64,000 nucleotides of DNA from CALEUX01 sp964521525 (GTDB taxonomy: Bacteria > Bacteroidota > Bacteroidia > Bacteroidales > Marinilabiliaceae). The stretch lies in contig CAZFTD010000001.1 of the NCBI GenBank assembly GCA_964521525.1, positions 1 to 64,000 of the forward strand. Direction: 5' to 3'. Below, piece by piece: positions 17,500 through 26,449 of the stretch; the first letter of the stretch is position 1, and the number at the start of each line of letters is the position of its first letter. The notes under the pieces are model-generated. The model did no database searches. It saw only the letters and a program-made list of their open reading frames with translations, and had not been told where the DNA came from. The translations under genes and the position numbers were made by a program.

Positions 17500-17952
17500 A
17501 TGGAAAAAGCCAATAAAACCATATTATCATTTCAAATCAACCAGAACGAATTTGCCGTTGATGCGCTTCAGGTTGTTCATATTCTCGAAGTTCCACCGCT
17601 CATTACCAGAGTACCCAATACATCTGCTTTTATGAAGGGCGTTATCAACCTGCATGGAAACATTATTCCCGTGGTTGATATGAGATTAATTATGGAAGAA
17701 GAGATTGGGATTACAAATGCCGATAATGCCATAATCGTTATTAGCCCTGCTGACACACAGGACGCGCGCTTTGGCATAATGGTGGATATGGTAAAAGAAG
17801 TTTTAGAGATAGATACTGCCAACCTTAAAGAAACCATTCTGGAAGGGAAAAAAGGATTGATTGAATCATATGAGGGCACCTTATTGTATAATAATACCTT
17901 CATTCATATAATTGATATTAATCATTTGGCCGAAATAGTTGAAAACCAATAG
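17500..17952 (+). CDS. cheW: CheW coupling protein, first copy
   Basis: Single CheW domain of 150 residues: ILSFQINQNEFAVDALQVVHILEVP at the start (split here by family blocks), then TRVPNTSAFMKGVINLHGNIIPVVDMR, and a final TLLYNNTFIHIIDINHL. It links receptors to CheA in the chemosensory array. Start ATG is 25 bp after the cheA stop, and the second cheW follows after 14 bp. The two copies are clearly diverged, so they may couple different receptors or occupy different array positions. Confidence 0.93.
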   Translation: MEKANKTILSFQINQNEFAVDALQVVHILEVPPLITRVPNTSAFMKGVINLHGNIIPVVDMRLIMEEEIGITNADNAIIVISPADTQDARFGIMVDMVKEVLEIDTANLKETILEGKKGLIESYEGTLLYNNTFIHIIDINHLAEIVENQ

Positions 17953-17966
17953 GATAACCAAAAAAT

Positions 17967-18455
17967 ATGGCTTCTGTACTGAATTCATACCTCACGTTCA
18001 AAATCGGAGAAGAAGTTTTTGGCGTAAACGTGGCAAAAGTAATGGAGATTCGAGAGTATCAGGCTCCAAAACCACTTCCACAAACCATGCCTTTTGTTTC
18101 CGGTGTAATTGAATACCGTGACGAGATTATTCCATTAATTGATACTGGCATTAAGTTTGGCATGTCTCCCATCACTATACAATCTGGCACCTGCATCGTT
18201 ATCCTGCAATTAATCAGCGATACGCTTGGAAAAACCTATAGAGTTGGTATTTTGGTTGATGCCGTTGCCGATGTATTGGAGTGTGACGATACAAACATGA
18301 AAAACATCAACGACGATTATAAGCCCCATTATATCTATTCTACCTGCCAAACCGACAGCCATTTGGTTTTTATTCTGAATGCTGATGTGGTTTTCAGTCA
18401 GAAAGAAATTATTGGGATGCTTGATATGGTCAATAAATTAAAAAAACAGGCCTGA
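17967..18455 (+). CDS. cheW: CheW coupling protein, second copy
   Basis: Second CheW domain protein, 162 residues. Blocks seen are YLTFKIGEEVFGVNVAKVME, PLPQTMPFVSGVIEYRDEII, VGILVDAVADVLE and HLVFILNADVVFS. It is closer to CheW of the LTFKLGGEEFGI type than the first copy. It ends 3 bp before cheR, so the two are translationally linked. The chemosensory operon therefore encodes two CheW proteins besides the CheW-like P5 domain of CheA. Confidence 0.93.
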   Translation: MASVLNSYLTFKIGEEVFGVNVAKVMEIREYQAPKPLPQTMPFVSGVIEYRDEIIPLIDTGIKFGMSPITIQSGTCIVILQLISDTLGKTYRVGILVDAVADVLECDDTNMKNINDDYKPHYIYSTCQTDSHLVFILNADVVFSQKEIIGMLDMVNKLKKQA

Positions 18456-18458
18456 TAA

Positions 18459-19328
18459 ATGGAGAAAACCATAAATACATCGGGAAGCTTCGATTGCTTT
18501 AAAGCGGAACTTTCGGAAAGTGATTTCCAGGTTTTCAGCCGGTTTATATATTCAGAATACGGTATTAAAATGCCGCCCATTAAGCGAATTATGCTTCAAG
18601 GGCGGCTGTTGAAAAGAATCAGAGAGCTCAACATGAGTTCTTATTCTGAATACAAAGAATACTTTTTCAGTAAAGAAGGTCAGGATAAAGAATTACTACA
18701 GTTTTTAAACGTAGTAACAACCAATAAAACAGATTTTTTCAGGGAACCGGTTCATTTTAATTTTTTAAATGATACCGTGCTTCCTGCTTTCAGAAGTCAA
18801 AACACAAGCGGCCAACCGTTTAAGGTTTGGAGTGCCGGTTGCTCAAGCGGCGAAGAACCATATACCATATCTGTTGTTCTTAACGAATTTGAACGGCTCA
18901 ATCCTAACTTTAGGTTTGATATTCTTGGATCTGACATCTCAACCCAAATGCTTGAAAAAGCGGCCAAAGGCATTTACCAGGCTAACAAGCTTGTTACAGT
19001 ACCAATGGAACTGAAGAAACGATATTTTCTAAAAAGCAAAGATCCCCATAACCAAACAGTTAGGGTGCACCCGCTTTTGCAAAAAAATATTCGGTTAACC
19101 TATCTTAATTTGATGGATAACCTATACTCTATAAAAGAAACATTCGATGTGATTTTCTGTCGTAATGTGTTAATCTATTTCGACAGACAAACACAGGAAA
19201 GAGTAATTAACAAGCTTTGTTTGCAACTTAAACCGGGAGGTTATTTTTTTATCGGACATTCCGAGTCGCTGTCGGGCATGAATGTACCTCTTGAACACAT
19301 CAAACCAACCATATTTAAAAAACTGTAA
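18459..19328 (+). CDS. cheR: Chemoreceptor methyltransferase CheR, first copy
   Basis: SAM-dependent glutamate O-methyltransferase of 289 residues. N-terminal helical domain with SRFIYSEYGIKMPPIKR, the TNKTDFFREPVHF motif, then the Rossmann domain with VWSAGCSSGEEPYTISVVL (SAM motif I), DILGSDISTQMLEKA and DVIFCRNVLIYFDRQTQERV. All SAM contacts look intact. It methylates MCP glutamates for adaptation. The C-terminal NYEKF of the MCP is a plausible docking site for it. It sits 3 bp after the second cheW. Confidence 0.94.
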   Translation: MEKTINTSGSFDCFKAELSESDFQVFSRFIYSEYGIKMPPIKRIMLQGRLLKRIRELNMSSYSEYKEYFFSKEGQDKELLQFLNVVTTNKTDFFREPVHFNFLNDTVLPAFRSQNTSGQPFKVWSAGCSSGEEPYTISVVLNEFERLNPNFRFDILGSDISTQMLEKAAKGIYQANKLVTVPMELKKRYFLKSKDPHNQTVRVHPLLQKNIRLTYLNLMDNLYSIKETFDVIFCRNVLIYFDRQTQERVINKLCLQLKPGGYFFIGHSESLSGMNVPLEHIKPTIFKKL

Positions 19329-19363
19329 GTATAACAATCAAGACGAAATAACACAGCAAAACT

Positions 19364-20263
19364 ATGACGAACATTTCTGACAAACAGCTTTTGAAAGAGT
19401 TAAAAACCAAACTCGAAGAGCGTAAGAAATATGAGGAAGAGATTAGCCTGCTATCACAGGAGCTTCAAACCGTTACTCAACGTTTTAAAGAATCGGAAGC
19501 ATTAAAAAGCCACTTTATCTCAAATATATCCAATGAAATAGTAAACCCTTTTACGTCCATTCTTGGTTTATCCAAATCTATTCTTTCAGTTGAGAAAAAC
19601 GACTGGAAAAAAGTGGTAAGCATGGTTGCATTAATCCATAGCGAAGCCTTTAATCTCGACTTCCAGCTGAAAAACATTTTTGTGGCCGCAAAAATTGAAG
19701 CCGGCGAAGTGGTTCCAAACATTGCAAAGGTTAACGTTCGCAACATTGTTCAAACCATGATCGATTCATTCGGCCTTGTGGCACGCAAAATGGCCATCGA
19801 CATCGAGTTTCAATTCAACATTGAATACGGATTTGGCAAAAACTTCTATTTTAAAACCGATAGCGAAAAATTAAAGCTTATACTGAGTAACCTCATGAAT
19901 AATGCTTTAAAATACAGCTATAAGGATAGCAAAGTTATAATTACCGTTTGGGTAGATGAAGATATTCTAAATATTTCGGTACAAGACTTTGGCACAGGCA
20001 TTTCTGAAAAAAATCAAAAAGTTATCTTCGAACGCTTCAAGCGACTGGATTCAGGCATTAACTCGATTAACCGTGGACACGGACTTGGGCTATCCATAAC
20101 AAAAGCCTTACTGGATGTTATGGGCGGTACCATTGAAATCGAAAGTAAAAAAGGAGAAGGGTCAACCTTCTATGTCAGAATTCCGGAAGCAAAAAATATT
20201 GTTGAAGGGTTCAGTGGTGAAGGAAATGATATTTTCTTCGATGGAGATGATGAGATTTTTTAA
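19364..20263 (+). CDS. Histidine-kinase-like protein lacking the phospho-acceptor His
   Basis: Cytoplasmic protein of 299 residues with an N-terminal coiled coil (about 8-45), a dimerisation helix pair, and a complete HATPase_c domain. The ATP site shows the N box NLMNNALKYSY, G1 VQDFGTGISEKN, F box IFERFKRLDSG and G2 GHGLGLSITKALLDVMGG. In the H box, however, the expected S-H-E-I-R-T-P reads S-N-E-I-V-N-P: Asn57 stands where the His should be. Autophosphorylation at the usual site is therefore impossible. It could be an ATP-binding pseudokinase that modulates CheA or another kinase, or it may phosphorylate another residue. It lies between cheR and cheD in the operon. Confidence 0.85.
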   Translation: MTNISDKQLLKELKTKLEERKKYEEEISLLSQELQTVTQRFKESEALKSHFISNISNEIVNPFTSILGLSKSILSVEKNDWKKVVSMVALIHSEAFNLDFQLKNIFVAAKIEAGEVVPNIAKVNVRNIVQTMIDSFGLVARKMAIDIEFQFNIEYGFGKNFYFKTDSEKLKLILSNLMNNALKYSYKDSKVIITVWVDEDILNISVQDFGTGISEKNQKVIFERFKRLDSGINSINRGHGLGLSITKALLDVMGGTIEIESKKGEGSTFYVRIPEAKNIVEGFSGEGNDIFFDGDDEIF

Positions 20264-20274
20264 GAAAGCATTAG

Positions 20275-20745
20275 ATGGACCAATATTTACAACATTTTTT
20301 GTATCCTTCTACGCTGTTTGCCAGTAAAGAACCTTACATGGTTAAAACCATTCTGGGCTCATGCGTGGCAATATGTCTGTACGATCCGGTACTGAAAGTT
20401 GGAGGCATCAATCATTATATGCTACCCAACTGGAACGGTAACGATCTGGCATCGCCAAAGTACGGAAATATTGCCATTGAAAAGCTGATTGAACGGATGG
20501 TGTTTTATGGATGTAAAAAAGAAAACCTACAGGCGAAAATATTCGGCGGGGGCGACCTCATTGCTGCCGACAGAAGCGCCATGATGATAGGAGAGCGCAA
20601 TATTCGGGTAGCCAGGTTAATTCTGGAAGAAAAGAACATTCCCGTAGTTGCCTCAAGTACCGGAGGACGAAAAGGCCGTAAAATATTGTTTTTCACCGAT
20701 ACTGGCGAGGTTCGGCATAAGTTTCTGGATAAAAAGGAGTATTAG
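20275..20745 (+). CDS. cheD: Chemoreceptor glutamine deamidase CheD
   Basis: CheD family protein of 156 residues. The catalytic Cys30 is in TILGSCVAICLYD and the His47 in GGINHYMLP; the following IFGGGDL block and STGGRKGRKILFFTDTGEV complete the family pattern. CheD deamidates receptor glutamines and can interact with CheC or CheY-type proteins; no CheC is seen here. Start is 11 bp after the histidine-kinase-like gene and stop is 19 bp before the cheB start. Confidence 0.93.
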   Translation: MDQYLQHFLYPSTLFASKEPYMVKTILGSCVAICLYDPVLKVGGINHYMLPNWNGNDLASPKYGNIAIEKLIERMVFYGCKKENLQAKIFGGGDLIAADRSAMMIGERNIRVARLILEEKNIPVVASSTGGRKGRKILFFTDTGEVRHKFLDKKEY

Positions 20746-20764
20746 ATACCTGGCAAGTTCAGCT

Positions 20765-21844
20765 ATGGAGAAAAAAATCAGGGTATTAGTTGTTGATGAT
20801 TCGGCAGTGGTTAGGCAGAGCCTCACCACCATTCTGGAGTCGGACCCCCAGATTGAAGTTATGGGCACTGCCGCCGATCCGCTTATTGCCGTAAAAAAAA
20901 TAATGAAAGAAGTCCCTGATGTAATTACCCTTGATATTGAAATGCCGCGAATGGATGGACTCACCTTCCTTCGTAAAATAATGTCGCAACACCCTATCCC
21001 GGTTGTCGTTATTTCATCGTTAACAAGCCAGGGAACCGAAGTTGCCATGAAGGCTCTTGAATATGGCGCTTCCGAAATTATTGGGAAGCCAGCCATGAAT
21101 GCTGCACAGTTTTTTAACGAATCAAAAATTATACTGTGCGATGCAGTTAAAGCAGCCTCTCAGGCTAAACTCTCTCGTCTGAAAATTGCTTCCTCACCTA
21201 CAGTTGAGTTGGTTAAACCCAAGTATTCGGCCGACATAATTCTTGAGAAAGCCTCACTAAAAAGCAGGATCGTTGATACTGAAAAAATAATAGTATTGGG
21301 AGCTTCCACCGGCGGCACCGAAGCCATACGTCTGTTATTACGTAATTTGCCTTCACGTATGCCCGGAATTGCCATTGTACAGCATATGCCCGAAGGATTT
21401 ACCAAATCATTTGCCAACAGCCTTAATGCCAACTCAGAACTGGAAGTAAAAGAAGCCGAAGATGGCGACCGGCTCTATCAGGGTCGTGTGCTCATTGCTC
21501 CCGGAAATCATCATATGTTGCTTAAAAGAGTCGGAAAAGAATATTCAGTGGAAGTGAAGGAAGGCCCGCTGGTTAACCGACACCGCCCATCGGTTGATGT
21601 GCTTTTCCGCTCTGCCGCCAGGTACGCGGGCCAAAATGCCACTGGTATTTTGCTTACCGGTATGGGTGCCGATGGTGCAAAAGGGTTGTTAGAATTGAAA
21701 GAAGCTGGCGCCAATACTATTGCACAGGACCAGCAAACATCCGTTGTTTTTGGTATGCCCAAGGAGGCTATTAAATTAGGTGCGGCTGATGAAATTCTAG
21801 GTATAGATGCCATTGTTCCATTCCTGATTAAAAAATTTCACTAA
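20765..21844 (+). CDS. cheB: Chemoreceptor methylesterase CheB with receiver domain
   Basis: CheB of 359 residues. Receiver domain at 1-125 with VDDSAVVRQ and phospho-acceptor Asp57 in ITLDIEMPRMDG. Methylesterase domain at about 170-355 with the catalytic Ser near 180 (VLGASTGGTEA), His near 207 (IVQHMPEGFTKSFANSLN) and Asp near 303 (LLTGMGADGAKG). The start at 20765 is chosen because it opens directly on the receiver domain; an in-frame start further upstream would overlap most of the end of cheD and adds unrelated residues. It removes receptor methyl groups when phosphorylated by CheA and closes the first chemosensory gene set. Confidence 0.95.
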   Translation: MEKKIRVLVVDDSAVVRQSLTTILESDPQIEVMGTAADPLIAVKKIMKEVPDVITLDIEMPRMDGLTFLRKIMSQHPIPVVVISSLTSQGTEVAMKALEYGASEIIGKPAMNAAQFFNESKIILCDAVKAASQAKLSRLKIASSPTVELVKPKYSADIILEKASLKSRIVDTEKIIVLGASTGGTEAIRLLLRNLPSRMPGIAIVQHMPEGFTKSFANSLNANSELEVKEAEDGDRLYQGRVLIAPGNHHMLLKRVGKEYSVEVKEGPLVNRHRPSVDVLFRSAARYAGQNATGILLTGMGADGAKGLLELKEAGANTIAQDQQTSVVFGMPKEAIKLGAADEILGIDAIVPFLIKKFH

Positions 21845-22309
21845 CCTTTTCATTATATTTCCGTATTATTACAGACTTATTGTTTTACAAAAAAATATTT
21901 AAAAACGTTTTAAATGTTTGATTAGAATACCGAATGCTAAATTAATTTGACTCTAATCATTTAAACATAAAATGCCATAAACAGTTGTTATTATGATATT
22001 TATATAACTTTTACGACACCAAATTCTCAAAATTAAAGGGGAAATTGTTTTAGATACTGTTTAAATTTAGATGTAAGATTGTTAGAGAAAATTTAGAAGT
22101 TTTTATAGAAGTTTTGGCATCTTTACCAGACTTATCTATCCGTCAAATAATCTTAAATCTAAACATCTTAATAAAAATTTCAATATTAAATTTAAACAGG
22201 ATATAAGTTGTTTATTGTTGGTAAAAGATATATAAAGCAAGAAAGTTAAATCCTTTGTTCATTTTAACCACCAGGCTGTTATCAAAAAACCTTAATAAAT
22301 TTTTTAAGG
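21845..22309. other. Non-coding gap with large inverted repeats
   Basis: A 465 bp AT-rich gap splits the chemosensory island in two. It holds nested inverted repeats: CTGTTTAAATTTA (22057-22069) with TAAATTTAAACAG (22187-22199), AGATG (22069-22073) with CATCT (22164-22168), and TAAGATT (22074-22080) with AATCTTA (22149-22155). A transcript across it could fold into one long interrupted stem ending about 110 bp before the GAF/PAS gene. It is either a structured 5' leader or a promoter with dyad operators; no known riboswitch pattern is recognised. Confidence 0.45.
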
Positions 22310-24187
22310 ATGAAAAAAATTAAAATAAAATCGCTGTTAACAAAATATAGTTTTCAAGGAGCCGTGCTAGGGGTTATTGTTTCCCTTATAATATTTCTTT
22401 TAAGCATGGACTCCCCTATTTATAAAACAACCAACAGCTCGTTTATCGATCTGTTTACGCTTTTTCCTGCCTTATGGGCTGTGTTGCTGATACCCGTTGT
22501 TGGCGCCCTGTCTGGATATTTTGTTGCCAGGCGGTTTTCGTCCATTATTAAAAAGCAATCTAATAAATTAAAAAAAGAAGCCAGTCGTACCGAAATGGTT
22601 CTTTCGTTTATCGACAATTTAAGACAGGACAAATTAGACGAGCCCATCAACGTCAAAGATAAAAACGATTCACTTACACAAGCCCTTTTAAACTTAAGGG
22701 GCTTTATGGTTCAAAGCAAGCAGGAGCAACAACAGCGCCGGATTGAAGAGGAACAAAGAAACTGGGTTACGCAGGGGCTGGCTCAATTTGGTGAAATTCT
22801 GCGTCAAAATACAGATAACCTCGAAGAGCTTTCATACAATATTATTCGCTACCTTGTTACCTACCTCAAAGTTAATCAGGGTGGCGTTTTTCTGGTTAAT
22901 CAAACCAAAGCCGGTGAAAAATATCTTGAGATGACCGCCTGCGTTGCCTATGACCGTAAAAAATTTGCCGATAAAGTTATTAATTGGGGTGAAGGCCTTT
23001 TAGGCCGCTGTGCTCTGGAAAAAGAAACCATCTTTATAACCGATGTTCCTAACAACTATATAACCATCACATCCGGGCTGGGTGACTCCAACCCGGGAAC
23101 TCTTCTTCTGGTTCCTTTAAAAACCAATGAAGAGTTGTTTGGGGTTATTGAGCTTGCTTCATTTCAAATACTTCAGAAATTTGAAATTGAATTTGTTGAA
23201 AAAACAGCTGAAAGCATTGCCTCTACCATTGCCACGGTAAAAAACAACATTCAAACCACAAAATTGCTTCGGGAAACACAAATTCAGGCCGAAAAAATGT
23301 CGCAACAGGAAGAAGAACTGCGTCAAAACCTTGAAGAAATGCGTGCCACTCAGGAGGAAAGCGATCGACGGGAAATTGAACGTAAGGGCATTCTGGATGC
23401 CATTGACCATGCTGCCATCTCTTGTGAATTTGATACCACCGGAACACTTTTATCGGTTAACGAGAATTTCCTGAAAACTTTTAAATACAAGCCGGAGGAG
23501 GTTGAAGGGCAGCACCTTAAGATATTCTTTTTTAAAGATGACGTAAGCGAATTAGACCGCATATTGGCCGACCTTTCTAACGGTCATAACTTCCGTGGAC
23601 GCGTGCGCAGAAGAACCAAAGCCGGCGAAGAAATTTACCTGTTAACCACCTATAGTCCTGTAATTGACCACAATGGCGAAATTTTGAAAATTCTTAGCCT
23701 CGAAAACGATGTAACAGAACAGGTTAAAATGGAAGAGGCCCTCAAACATGCCAAAGAGGAACTCGGTTTACTGCTCGAGGAAGCACGAAACGAAGTGAAG
23801 GAACAGTTCAAGGAAATTGAATCAGTTAAAATAAGAAACGAAAAAACCCTTGAAGGAGCACTTGATGCCATTATTACAACAAACAGGGAGGGGGTTCTTG
23901 AATTCTTTAATGCTGCTGCCGAAAAACTATGGGGTTATGACCGCAGCGAGGTGCTGGGTCAAAATGTATCAATGCTCTTCTCAAAAGAAACAGCCAAAAC
24001 CAACATGTTTGTTTCTGGATTTATTTCAAGCGATGGACAAAAAATTGTGGGCGAGCGCCGTGAAATACCAATCCGCAACAAATATGGCGAAGATATACCC
24101 GTTCTATTTTTGCTTTCAGAAGCAAAAGTAGGCGACGACCATTCATTCACTGCTTTTATACAAAATGTTGAAGTAGAATTATTTTAA
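22310..24187 (+). CDS. Membrane GAF/PAS/PAS sensor protein without output domain
   Basis: Protein of 625 residues. Two membrane helices (about 17-33 and 50-73) are followed by a linker helix, a GAF domain (about 165-310), a long coiled coil (about 310-370), a PAS domain with its PAC end (about 375-490; ILSLENDVTEQ), a second coiled coil and a second PAS (about 510-622). No kinase, receiver, cyclase or phosphatase domain is present. The GAF domain is related to those of the genes at 26446 and 27229 (shared D-Y-x-x-I/V-T-S-G-L motif). It probably senses a signal and passes it on by protein contact, for instance to the CheR and CheB proteins encoded directly after it. Confidence 0.85.
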   Translation: MKKIKIKSLLTKYSFQGAVLGVIVSLIIFLLSMDSPIYKTTNSSFIDLFTLFPALWAVLLIPVVGALSGYFVARRFSSIIKKQSNKLKKEASRTEMVLSFIDNLRQDKLDEPINVKDKNDSLTQALLNLRGFMVQSKQEQQQRRIEEEQRNWVTQGLAQFGEILRQNTDNLEELSYNIIRYLVTYLKVNQGGVFLVNQTKAGEKYLEMTACVAYDRKKFADKVINWGEGLLGRCALEKETIFITDVPNNYITITSGLGDSNPGTLLLVPLKTNEELFGVIELASFQILQKFEIEFVEKTAESIASTIATVKNNIQTTKLLRETQIQAEKMSQQEEELRQNLEEMRATQEESDRREIERKGILDAIDHAAISCEFDTTGTLLSVNENFLKTFKYKPEEVEGQHLKIFFFKDDVSELDRILADLSNGHNFRGRVRRRTKAGEEIYLLTTYSPVIDHNGEILKILSLENDVTEQVKMEEALKHAKEELGLLLEEARNEVKEQFKEIESVKIRNEKTLEGALDAIITTNREGVLEFFNAAAEKLWGYDRSEVLGQNVSMLFSKETAKTNMFVSGFISSDGQKIVGERREIPIRNKYGEDIPVLFLLSEAKVGDDHSFTAFIQNVEVELF

Positions 24188-24202
24188 TAACACCCCTTAA
24201 GC

Positions 24203-25051
24203 ATGCAGAATAGCGGAGAGGATATTACATTTAAAGAATATCTGCAAATACTTAAGGATTCCTCACCTTACGATTTCAGTGAATATTCCGATAATTCGAT
24301 ATACAGGCGCATCCATAAGGTTATGCGCGATTACCGGCTGAGCTTAAACGAATTAGTGGCAAAAACAAAATCAGACCAGGATTTTGTAGAGCAAATTGTT
24401 GAGGCAATTACAGTTAATACCACCGAACTATTTCGTGACCCCTCGGTTTGGGTTTACATATTGCAAAAGCTGCTACCTCAATTTAAAAATAAACCTAACA
24501 TAAATATTTGGCACGCAGGATGTTCATCAGGTCAGGAGGTTTATTCCAACCTAATTTTACTCAATCATCTGGGACTTTTAAAACAATCGACTGTTTATGC
24601 TACCGACATAAGTCAAAAAGTACTCGACCAAGCTAAAAAAGGAATATATAAGTATCGGTTTAATTTAAATTACATCGAAAACTTTAATCAGGTTTTGGGT
24701 GTTAACGAACCCAAAGTTGATTTTTCAAAGTATTTCGATATCAATGAATCAGAAGACAAAATTGTGGTTAAAGAATTCTTAAGAACATTACCTAAATTTA
24801 TAAAGCATGATCTGGTTCAGGAAAAACTGCCGTTCTATAATAAATTTGACATCATTTTTTGCCGAAACGTATTGATTTATTTTAATCCGGACTTACAGTC
24901 GCGCATCATTCAACGATTTCACGATAATCTTTTTCCTGGTGGGTCTATGATTTTAGGCACGCACGAAGCCATAACCGGATTCTTTAAAACCAAGTTCGTT
25001 AAAAACGGTCCGGTATATTCAAAAAGCAACGTATTTCATTTTAAATATTAA
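24203..25051 (+). CDS. cheR: CheR-type methyltransferase, second copy
   Basis: CheR-like protein of 282 residues, diverged from the first copy. Retained are VNTTELFRDPSVWVYIL, IWHAGCSSGQEVYSNLILL (SAM motif I, with Q for E), VYATDISQKVLDQAKKGIY and DIIFCRNVLIYFNPDLQSRI. These suggest an active SAM-dependent methyltransferase. Its substrate may be the membrane GAF/PAS protein encoded 15 bp upstream or an unknown receptor. Its stop lies 2 bp before the GTG of the next, degenerate CheR-like gene. Confidence 0.9.
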   Translation: MQNSGEDITFKEYLQILKDSSPYDFSEYSDNSIYRRIHKVMRDYRLSLNELVAKTKSDQDFVEQIVEAITVNTTELFRDPSVWVYILQKLLPQFKNKPNINIWHAGCSSGQEVYSNLILLNHLGLLKQSTVYATDISQKVLDQAKKGIYKYRFNLNYIENFNQVLGVNEPKVDFSKYFDINESEDKIVVKEFLRTLPKFIKHDLVQEKLPFYNKFDIIFCRNVLIYFNPDLQSRIIQRFHDNLFPGGSMILGTHEAITGFFKTKFVKNGPVYSKSNVFHFKY

Positions 25052-25053
25052 AA

Positions 25054-25878
25054 GTGAACTTCAGTATAACTGATATCAAAGAATTGACCTTTTCCATGTT
25101 GGGCTATCCCAATATGGACTATACCAACTATTCTTTATCGTTTTTAAAAAGAAGGTTGGCAATAGTTTTCACAAGCTTAAACATTAGGCGAAAAGATCAA
25201 TTTCTTGAAATGCTGAAGAAAAAGGATTTCAGAGATCAGGTAATCACACGCATGTTGGTTGATAATACTGAGATGTTCAGAGACCCGGCTTTTTGGCGTA
25301 TGCTAAGAGATAAAATTGTAAAGGATTTGCCCTCCAATAGCGCCATATGGTTTCCATGCGAAAGCAGTGGAGAGGAAGTTTATTCATTATCCATTATTCT
25401 TCACGAGCAAAATCTTGCATCCCGATTTAAATTAATTTGCAGCAACCCATCCATTGAAAAAGGTAATGCCATTAACCAAGGTAAGTTAAACGCAAAGCTC
25501 TTCGATTTAAATCACACAAATTACAGGCGTTTAGAAGAAAATGAATTATTCGATTCATATTTCACTATACAGAACGGTCATCTGTTTGTTTGCGAAAAAT
25601 TAAGAGAAAATGTAAATTGTGTACACGGAAGTATTTCTGACACCATACCTTCAGGAGTTGTGTCGCTCATATTATTTAGAAATGTATCCATATATTATAA
25701 TCATCGTCAGGCAGCCTCTGTTTTTGATATATTATATGAAAAACTAATGCCGGGAGGTTTTCTCGTTATAGGAGTTAAGGAAAAACTCCCTGAAAAAATT
25801 GCCGACAAAATGATAGTAATCGACGAAACAGAAAAAATTTACAAAAAACCTTTGCCGCGAACCAATGGATTATATTAA
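25054..25878 (+). CDS. Degenerate CheR-like protein
   Basis: CheR paralogue of 274 residues beginning with GTG. The overall plan is kept (DNTEMFRDPAFWRML, then SSGEEVYSLSIIL, then a final domain ending KLMPGGFLVIGVKE), but SAM-binding positions are lost. The A-G-C-S-S-G-E motif reads P-C-E-S-S-G-E, the acidic D-I-S strand end reads C-S-N-P-S, and C-R-N-V-L-I-Y-F reads F-R-N-V-S-I-Y-Y. It is thus likely to be a methyltransferase-dead partner or scaffold, maybe a heterodimer partner of the intact CheR just upstream. The frame is intact and overlaps the next gene by 14 bp, so it is not a decaying pseudogene. Confidence 0.75.
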   Translation: MNFSITDIKELTFSMLGYPNMDYTNYSLSFLKRRLAIVFTSLNIRRKDQFLEMLKKKDFRDQVITRMLVDNTEMFRDPAFWRMLRDKIVKDLPSNSAIWFPCESSGEEVYSLSIILHEQNLASRFKLICSNPSIEKGNAINQGKLNAKLFDLNHTNYRRLEENELFDSYFTIQNGHLFVCEKLRENVNCVHGSISDTIPSGVVSLILFRNVSIYYNHRQAASVFDILYEKLMPGGFLVIGVKEKLPEKIADKMIVIDETEKIYKKPLPRTNGLY

Positions 25879-26449
25879 ATCAGACAGAAATTTTAAACTC
25901 ATAGTTTTGGGTGGTTCTGCAGGAAGTTTTTCTGTAGTATCAAAAATTTTGTCTCAATTAAAACCCGATTTTAAAATACCTTTGATTCTTTCGCTGCATC
26001 GGTTAAAACACCTACGGTCGGGGTTGGTGGAAAGCCTCAGTTATAAATCGGCCATTGAAATCATTGAACCCTGCGATAAAGACAAAATCAATAACAACTT
26101 TGCATATCTGGCCCCATCGAACTACCACCTGTTTGTTGAATTCGATGGAACACTGTCGTTATCAACAGAAGAGTCGAACAACCATAGCCGGCCATCTATC
26201 GACTATACTTTATCGTCGGCGGCCTATGCCTACCGTGATAAAACATTGGGAATTCTGCTTACCGGAGCCAATCGCGATGGGGCTCAGGGGCTAAAAGATA
26301 TTGCCGATCACAACGGATATACCATTGTGCAGGATCCTAAAACCTGTGATATTGATACCATGCCACAGTCTGCATTACGGTTGTTCACACCCAACCAGAT
26401 TCTGACACCCGACCAAATTGTGCAATTTTTAAATAGCCTACCACAATGA
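25865..26449 (+). CDS. Receiver-less CheB methylesterase
   Basis: Stand-alone CheB methylesterase domain of 194 residues. The catalytic Ser18 is in VLGGSAGSF, His45 in ILSLHRLKHLRSGLVESL and Asp near 138 in ILLTGANRDGAQGL. The N-terminal receiver domain of canonical CheB is missing, so activity would not be gated by direct phosphorylation. Such free domains are known from fused CheB-CheR-PAS proteins and from accessory chemosensory systems. It overlaps the degenerate CheR gene by 14 bp and its stop overlaps the next start by 4 bp. Confidence 0.88.
   Translation: MDYIKSDRNFKLIVLGGSAGSFSVVSKILSQLKPDFKIPLILSLHRLKHLRSGLVESLSYKSAIEIIEPCDKDKINNNFAYLAPSNYHLFVEFDGTLSLSTEESNNHSRPSIDYTLSSAAYAYRDKTLGILLTGANRDGAQGLKDIADHNGYTIVQDPKTCDIDTMPQSALRLFTPNQILTPDQIVQFLNSLPQ

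Noticed and set aside
20648..20764. Longer frame in front of cheB
   Set aside because: It overlaps the end of cheD and adds residues unlike CheB; the ATG at 20765 starts directly on the receiver domain.
20653..21096. Minus-strand frame opposite cheD and cheB
   Set aside because: Antisense shadow; composition follows the codons of cheB.
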